Below, piece by piece: positions 18,570 to 25,000 of a stretch of DNA of 25,000 nucleotides (its first letter is position 1; the number at the start of each line of letters is the position of its first letter). Made by a program: the position numbers and the translations under genes. The DNA comes from Chromera velia (taxonomy: Eukaryota; Sar; Chromeraceae), in assembly GCA_018398765.1 (NCBI GenBank), contig JAHBMJ010003429.1, forward strand, positions 1 through 25,000, given 5' to 3'. Below the pieces are notes generated by a model. That model did no database searches, had not been told where the DNA came from, and saw only the letters and a program-made list of their open reading frames with translations.

Positions 18570-20266
18570 CGATATTAATTGACTGATACGTTCCGACCCT
18601 AGTTCTGACCTAGGGTTTCCTGCTATATCATTGGAGTATTAGTTAATGAGGCGACTTAACCGGCACCCGTCGTATATCAACGGTGAATAACAATTAGAAT
18701 ATGTAATCGGTATTGCTAGCTTATTAGCAGTAAAACATACATAGAACAAAGATATACATAGAAGGCCTCTACTATATTAGAGCCATAATAGGCCACAGTT
18801 AATTAAAATTTAAAACAAAAAATTATGATTCCATATTAAAAACTACATACGACATATTCCTAAGCTAGTTCAAATCATTACATATATAATTAGTAGGCAA
18901 TCAATATTTAGGGAGAGCCCGAACACTAGTAGTTACAATGTTATACTACCACTCTAGGCATAGTTCTATGTATAGTACTAATACAATCTCATATATATCA
19001 AATCTTTAACTGATACATGTTCGCGGTAAACCGATCTTTACAGTAAAACACATTGCACAATCTATTTTGAAATGATTCTTCATTCAATTAATGGCGTGCT
19101 AATCATATAAAGACGTGTTTGGTTCTTGGCTTCACTGCATGCTTCTCAGCCTATCCGAATCTTTGCCAAGCGCCACTGTCACATCGTTCGCCAGGCAAAG
19201 ATGCTAAAAACTTGATGACCTGAAATCAAACAACTTTGAAGGTCACGACCCCCAGTGACTGTGTCAGACTCCTGGGCCCACCTCTGTCTTTTCTTTTCCC
19301 TCTTTCTCTTCTTTTGTTACTCCTCCATCAGTTCCTGGGAATTGCTCTGTAGTGGCGGTAGGAAACGCAGAGGCACCCCCACCCTCCACAGATTCTAACA
19401 GATCTGGAGCGGACACCTGCATGGAAGCATTTATTGGAACACATGTGCCAGTGACTTGTGGGAGTATTTGTGGAAGCTGGCAACAAACACATTCACCTGC
19501 AGTCACCACTTCACGACGATTCAGAGCCCTCAAGGGACCAAAAAGCGAAACTCCAGAAAAAAGGGACACTATAGAAGAACCACATTGTTCAAGCCAGAGA
19601 AGCCATTTGCAAATTGTCAACGCCTATGTGTGACCGGCTTGGTTTCTTTGTACGGTTGCTTGATTGCTTTCGAGGGAGTCCCAAGGCTCGTTCTTTCTCT
19701 TCATCGGCACCCATTTGACTGACATGCACTGTCAGACCACAAAACTCAAAGAGACTACAGACCTACGAAACAAAGTAAAGGACTTTGACAACTTTGCCGA
19801 TCCATTGAGGCACACACCCAGAGACCCCCTCATCCACCGACCCACGCACTCACTTACTTTGAAAAGCAGAAGAACCCCCGAAATGAAGGAGACGGCAACG
19901 CGCCAATCCAAGACTGCAAATCAGCAAAAAAATAAAAAACGGCCGACAACTGATTTCACAAAAAATCAGGCAGGTCAGAGATGATATTCAAAGTGGACGA
20001 GGCTGGTGTGCATGCATGTAGAAGCCACAGGGATTCATTAGAAGTCCAACCTTACTGTATAGGCATCCAGAACCATACCTTTCTTCGAGGATATGCATCT
20101 GCAGACTTTTTCAGGACCCGAAATGTCGATCATCTAGATGACCACATTGATCGATGCACTGAATAAAATAAACTGCAAGAGCCGGCTAAGTGCTTCCAAT
20201 TCCTTCTGTTCTGATAAAAAGCTTCCGTTTTGAACTACCAGACACCTTCCACCTGTCAATGAACTT
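18360..20266. other. AT-rich spacer between convergent genes
   Basis: This spacer of about 1.9 kb lies between the 3' ends of the TPR gene and the minus-strand membrane-protein gene. Positions 18420-19100 are very AT-rich with no coding frame. A short hairpin-capable word, CCCTAG-7 nt-CTAGGG, lies near 18597-18615. Open frames at 19264-19722 on both strands show no recognised domain and no splice-linked neighbours, so they were not called as genes. Confidence 0.5.
18541..18569. repeat. (TTGA)7 tetranucleotide microsatellite
   Basis: About seven TTGA units end in TCGATATTAATTGA. They lie in the spacer downstream of the TPR gene. Confidence 0.9.
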
Positions 20267-22513
20267 CTACTGTTTAATGGGTCCCTCGAGAGTCCCTTGC
20301 TCAGTGATGAACTGAAGGTCTGACAGCCTGACTGACAGCCTGACTGACTGACCAGCCTCCTTGAACTCATCGAATCCTGTGTTGTAGACCATCGCCTGAA
20401 GGTCCTCTATGTCCCCTGCCGTCTGGTAAACAGACTGGGAGGTTGTGGAGATCCACTGTATTGGGTGGAGAACGATCTGTACGGACGCAGCAAGGGGAGC
20501 GGGGAGAATCCACACGTAAAATCTTACACGCAAGTCGAAACGAACCCTGACATATTCCCTTTCAAAAACTTGTGCAGTAGCATCCCCCCCATTTGAGAGG
20601 ACTGGCAATCTTCCTGACAGCACCCTCTCTTGCGCGTTTGTGGAAAGGTGATACCAGCTAGACAGCTTGCTTGCTGTAGTATTTGGAAGCTGAGTAAAAG
20701 TAAAACAAAAATTCATTCACAAGACTGCAAACATGTATGGCACCCTCAACCCACACACCCACACACCCGAGTGTACAGGTCGGCAGGAATGGAGACGAAC
20801 AGGTAGGAGAAGAAGGCTGCGGCGTCTGCGAAGTCCTTCTTTGCCCCCCCCAATGCCTCCATGACGGTGTCCCTCATATGGTCGATCGAGGCCTGAAAGT
20901 ACCTGCAGGCAGGCAGGCAGGCAGGCAAGAAGAGAAAAGTATCAAGGTCGGGTCCAGAGGGGGCCGGGGTAAGGGAAGCTCCAATCTGAAGATTGCATGT
21001 GCACAGAAAAGACGATGCGTTTCCATGCAGAAATCTTGTCGCACAGACAGACAGAGACACACACACACACACATGCGTGAACTCGCTCAGAGAGGACGGC
21101 GGAAAGGAAAAGTACGGCGACGGCCAGTCTCCCTGACGCGATGCCTTGCCACTTCCCAGCACGCCTGCCTACCTGACTGACTAGTGGATATTTTCCGATG
21201 TCAGATCATGTCGGTGAAATGAATATTCTACTAATAGTGAGGATCTAACACGTGAGAGATCATGTCTCTAAAGCACGCTTCTGAATGCTGACGCACGCAC
21301 CAGTTGAGGTCCACAGATGCGAGTGCCGTCTCCATCAGCAGGAGGTTCCCAAGGAACGAGCAAGTCAAGATGATGCCCAACATTGCAGAGGGAATCGCGA
21401 GGGCCCAGACGGCGTTACGGCAGTAGTACCTGGCCAGAACAATCAGGTTCGTCTCCGGCTGCATTCAAACATGTACAGGCAAGCGGACTGAGTGTGTCGA
21501 CAATCCAGATTGTCTGTGCACAATTGACCTGTAAAATGAAAAGTAGACCAAACAGAAAAACAAGCCGAAGAAGAAGAAGAAGAAGAAGAGACGAAGAAGA
21601 AGAAGAAGAAGAAGAAGAAGAAGAAGACAAAAACAAGAGGTGCGAAAAGAATAACACAGGAAGTAGAGGAAAGAGACAACTGACAGTGCCATCTGGTTTC
21701 TTCAGTACCAGAGCGCTGATCAGGAGAGAGGGGTTGCCAAGCTGCGTGCCCAGAAACTTTCCGACAGCTTCCGAGTCCTCTTTCATTTCCCTGCATGCAG
21801 ACACACAGAAGGAAGACGGAATCATCATCGACGAGAATGATCACAGAGTCCATCCAACAAAAAAGGAAAAGAAAAGAAAAGAAAAGAAAAGGAAAGGGAA
21901 GAGACTGCATGTGGATGATTCGGACAATGCAGAGAAGCGAAGTTGAAAGAGAAAAAAACGGCAGACGAAAAAAGCATTCACGGACCCAAGAAAAAAAGCG
22001 ACTGTATGCAATGATTCCCATCCATCCGCTTGGATGCAGAGAGAGCCTCTAATGTGAACACGCGCGTGAACAGAAATATTAGAGAGGGAACAATTTTAAA
22101 AACAGATGGGGACAAAATGCAAAAAGACTGGGGAAGAGCGACAATGAAGAAGAGAATGCGAAGTGCTGACTCCTGGAACGTTGCCTTGAACTTCTTCCAA
22201 GGAGGAGGCACAAGGAAGCAGCAGGTCATTGTAGAAATCACCCACGCGATCCCGTACAGCCCCAGCATGAGCAGAGTCATGCCCAGGAAGAATGCAACCA
22301 CACAGACGACGCAGAAGAAGATGAACCCGAAGGCCTGATACGCCAAGAGGATCACGGCCACTGGGCAGAGAATGCACTTGAAGAGACAGGACCAGAAGCT
22401 CGAGATGCAGCAGGGCAGCGCGAAAGCGCAGTACTTTACCCTGCAGCCACATACGTACACATGCAAATCAAGAAATAAACACATAGAAAGTCGTGTCGCG
22501 GAGCTACACAGAC

Positions 22514-22544
<31 letters not shown>

Positions 22545-22626
22545 TAGACAGACAGATAGACAGACCATATGTTTCTTCTTCTTCTCCCTCCTTTTCTTCA
22601 TGAACACAACAGATAGACAGACAGTC

Positions 22627-22658
<32 letters not shown>

Positions 22659-22702
22659 TATATGTTTCTTCGTCTCCCTTCTTTTCAGACAGACAGACAG
22701 AC

Positions 22703-22735
<33 letters not shown>

Positions 22736-23912
22736 GAAAGTCGGGGCAGAGATTGAGAGAGACCCAAAAGCAAACACGTGGGCCCAAAAGGATGAAGACA
22801 AAGAAAGAGACTGCTAGAGACCAACCATTTACAGCAGAAGAGGAATTTGAGGCACTGGAACAGGTACACACAGCACCCGCCCGTGCCGATCCCGCAGGCC
22901 CACGCGAAGGCGGTGACAAAAAGGATCACGTCGGTGGCAGCAAATGCTCCGAGTACTATCAGGGGCACGATGTCTTTGTAGGACATGAAGTGAGTCATCA
23001 AGAGGAAGTTGCAGTACCTGCACTCACGTAGATAGAGAGGCACAAAGTGGCGACACAAGTGGTGAACTCCTATTCGTTTGCGGTCGAGAGATCTATACGG
23101 GACAAGATGTGGAAACCCTTAGAGCCTCGAGTGATAAATAAGGAAAAAGCTATCATGGAAACATGTGTGCATTCCTGAAAGACGAGAATCTCTCTAAGCA
23201 TTTTTACCAAGCCCGACTGATCCCCCCCCTCCTTTTCTTTCCTTGACTGACGTGCCAAATTTGAGGCTCTGGTGGAAGTCATGAACCTCAGCCCAGAACC
23301 TCCAAAGTGTCACACAAGAGGTCAGGATGGAGGTCACAACGAGGATAAGCACGAGAATGACAGAGAGGATGCAGACCAAAGTGTGGCAAAAAGAAGCCCC
23401 GCAGCCTTTCTTGGTCTCTGTCTCTAACTCCTCCTCTGTCTCTTCATTCCCTGCTGAGGGGGCGAGGAGACCCTGGTTTTCTCTCATTGTGACCAACTCC
23501 GTCTCTCTCCCACCCTCTCCCAGCCCCGTCTTCTTCTTTGGCCTCTCCAAAGTGAACACCGCGATCAGAGAAGCCACCAGGAGGGTGGGCAGCTGCATGC
23601 AAAGAAATGAAGGATGCCGTGGTTGCGAGTGTTTGTGAGTGGAAGCAGGCCGTAAAGGACAACCGAAAAATGGCTCTGTCGACGTTGAACCGAAGCACAA
23701 TTCATGGAAAGACCCCTTCTCTTTATTGATTGTGTCGAGGTGAATGTCAAGGATATTTACACAAAGCCCAAATGATTCCCTTCTCTCTTCTCTCGGTGGA
23801 ACATTTTCTCTTTGACTTCGCTGACAGAAAGACAGACTATATGTTTCTTCTTCTTCTCCCTCTTTTTCTTCATGAACACAACAGACAAAAGACAGAAAGA
23901 ACAAAGACAGAA

Positions 23913-23983
<71 letters not shown>

Positions 23984-24639
23984 ATGACAGACAGAGAGAC
24001 AAGCGCATAAGCTGACCCACCAACTTACAATTATCGCACACACGTTCTCGTAGAAACAAATGAGGAAAGTCTTGAATATGCTCTCGTATCTGCAAGCACA
24101 CAGACAACCACATCACCCCTCATTACATCGCTTCTCTTTCTAACCATCCGACAGAGGAAGTTGCCGGCGACGTATTGCACGTTTTGCCAAGCATCAAACA
24201 CATGGCGTTCTGCTTACCGTGACGAACAAGCACACAAGGAAAGCGCAGATGTCTTCATAAGGATTTGAGACGCGCATAGTTGGCTGTGTCTTCTTGAAAA
24301 AACAACTGGGATTTTTCCCGCCCCTATGACTTCATTTATCCTGTTTCCATTTATATGCAGTCCACCATTGACTACTTGCTTACTTGTGGAGCTGCGTGAA
24401 GCGAAAAACAGCTGCCTCGTACCCGCAGACTTCCGCATAGAGCATGACTCTCTTTGAGCACCTCTCTTCCTTCTTGAGAAAAATGGAGAGGTCCAGAAGG
24501 TTCTCGTCCTCCTGGATCTCCGTGCACTCCAGAGCGGGGGGCAGGCAGGAGGGATCGAAGTGGTACTTGTTCAAGGGGCATTTGGGAGTGAGGTCGGCCT
24601 GGCTGTACTTCTCTCCGTCTGTCTTCTCCGAGGGTCCAC
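20267..24639 (-). CDS. Unrecognised multi-pass membrane protein, 10 exons, 5' partial
   Basis: Proposed exons on the minus strand, 5' to 3': 24384-24639, 24218-24305, 24029-24082 (or to 24089), 23252-23592, 22868-23017, 22171-22440, 21685-21790, 21301-21458, 20767-20902 and 20267-20689. Phases agree at every join except the exon 2/3 border. The exon 5 donor could also lie a few bases earlier. About 660 residues are visible. A Cys-rich N-terminal part (exon 1, with KCPLNKYHFDPSC) looks extracellular. Roughly seven hydrophobic segments follow, such as TLVCILSVILVLILVVTSIL, AVILLAYQAFGFIFFCVVC and NAVWALAIPSAMLGIILTCS. The last 140 residues are mostly soluble and end with a TAA. No family was recognised; transporter, channel and receptor roles are all open. 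A strong acceptor before exon 1 suggests more exons beyond the window. Confidence 0.62.
20905..20928. repeat. (GCAG)n tract at a splice acceptor
   Basis: Tandem GCAG/CAGG units lie directly beside exon 9 of the membrane-protein gene. On the minus strand they read (GCCT)n and form the pyrimidine-rich tract of the acceptor. Confidence 0.8.
21566..21627. repeat. (GAA)n purine tract inside an intron
   Basis: About twenty GAA units are interrupted once by GAGAC. They lie in the intron between exons 7 and 8 of the minus-strand membrane-protein gene, where the transcript would carry (UUC)n. Confidence 0.9.
21859..21900. repeat. (AAAAG)n purine tract inside an intron
   Basis: About eight AAAAG-like units lie in the intron between exons 6 and 7 of the membrane-protein gene. 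They are pyrimidine-rich in the transcript direction. Confidence 0.85.
22508..22736. repeat. (AGAC)n tracts with two embedded copies of a shared module
   Basis: Three AGAC/AGAT tetranucleotide tracts (about 22508-22565, 22611-22657 and 22687-22735) are separated by a unique-looking module that starts (C/T)ATATGTTTCTTC. The first copy (22565-22610) ends CATGAACACAACAG; the second (22659-22687) is cut short after TCTCCCTTCTTTTC. All of this lies in the intron between exons 5 and 6 of the membrane-protein gene. The repeat creates long open frames of Ser-Val-Cys-Leu on the minus strand that are not genes. Confidence 0.85.
23831..24001. repeat. Second locus of the same module plus (AGAC)n
   Basis: A copy of the module (TATATGTTTCTTCTTCTTCTC to CATGAACACAACAG, 23838-23884) is followed by irregular then perfect AGAC units to about 24001. 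It matches the first copy in the other intron almost base for base. It lies in the intron between exons 3 and 4 of the same gene. Confidence 0.85.
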
Positions 24640-25000
24640 CTGCACATGCACACGCGTGATTCAATTCATATTATTGGCTCTGCGACGGTGGCAACAGCTC
24701 GTACCGGCATTGTTATTCAAAACATGCCGGTTGATCTGCCGATGTTGCGCATATCCGTGGCAAAGACAAAAGACTCGACCGGTGCAGGTGTTGGCGGTCC
24801 AAGCTTTTGGTCTGTCTGTGCGGACGAGCATCTCCGGACTTTGTGTACATACGTGTTGCACAAAAGTGTGAATATATATGCACGCGAATGTTCCTGTTGA
24901 ATCTCGATCACCCATCAAGGACAAAGCCGACTGGAAGGTATTCACTCAAATGTACAAGCCCTTTTTCGAGCTGTCCCCTTCAGAGCTTTCTGATACATTC
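24640..25000. other. Window edge; likely intron with an open plus-strand frame
   Basis: On the minus strand this should be intron upstream of the first visible exon of the membrane-protein gene. On the plus strand an ATG at 24878 opens a frame of about 41 codons that runs off the window (…KDKADWKVFTQMYKPFFEL…). Its composition is protein-like, but it is short and unrecognised, so it was not called as a gene. Confidence 0.3.

Noticed and set aside
19264-19722. Overlapping open frames on both strands
   Set aside because: A few Cys/His residues suggested a zinc finger, but spacing fits no family and no adjoining exons were found.
22504-22919. Ser-Val-Cys-Leu repeat peptides on the minus strand
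   Set aside because: They are translation of (AGAC)n microsatellite inside an intron; the real exons lie at 22171-22440 and 22868-23017.
24372-24653. Alternative reading frame of the first visible membrane-protein exon
   Set aside because: Its phase would fit one version of exon 2, but the Arg/Pro-rich peptide looks less protein-like than the Cys-bearing frame chosen; it remains a minor possibility.

Overview
This is eukaryotic nuclear DNA. Protein genes are split by short introns (about 130-430 nt) with GT-AG borders, lie far apart, and sit among microsatellites, a minisatellite and decayed mobile DNA. Kinesin-light-chain-type TPR proteins, a bacterial-type sugar-phosphate enzyme fusion and many private multi-pass membrane proteins are common in chromerid algae such as Chromera velia. 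I therefore infer a chromerid or related alveolate; nothing in the window fixes the species.

Positions 1-4600 hold a broken retroelement on the plus strand. A GIY-YIG endonuclease domain (about 1202-1712) comes first, then a conserved-looking middle region, then a reverse transcriptase (about 2641-4082) with recognisable fingers, A, B and YMDD motifs. This endonuclease-first order fits the permuted Penelope-like elements (Naiad/Chlamys type). Stops, a 13-bp duplication and frame changes make it a pseudogene. A 38-bp minisatellite follows (5313-6262).

Positions 7172-11094 carry a three-exon gene for a protein of about 1099 residues. It joins a NagB-like (glucosamine-6-phosphate deaminase/isomerase fold) domain to a PIG-L/LmbE-like deacetylase domain through a long low-complexity linker. 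From 11095 to 14925 I see no gene, but there is a 245-bp inverted-repeat element (13790-14034) and a CAT/CAG repeat.

Positions 14926-16118, minus strand, encode two adjacent reading frames: a glycine-zipper/J-domain protein and, upstream, a small secreted PARP-like ADP-ribosyltransferase. They may be one frameshifted gene or two. A 515-bp spacer separates them from a divergent plus-strand gene (16634-18359) for a TPR protein built on an 84-residue double repeat.

After an AT-rich spacer, positions 20267-24639 on the minus strand form an intron-rich gene (ten exons visible, 5' end outside the window) for an unrecognised multi-pass membrane protein. Two of its introns carry the same 50-bp module set in (AGAC)n tracts. 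The genes look unrelated in function; no operon or pathway links them.
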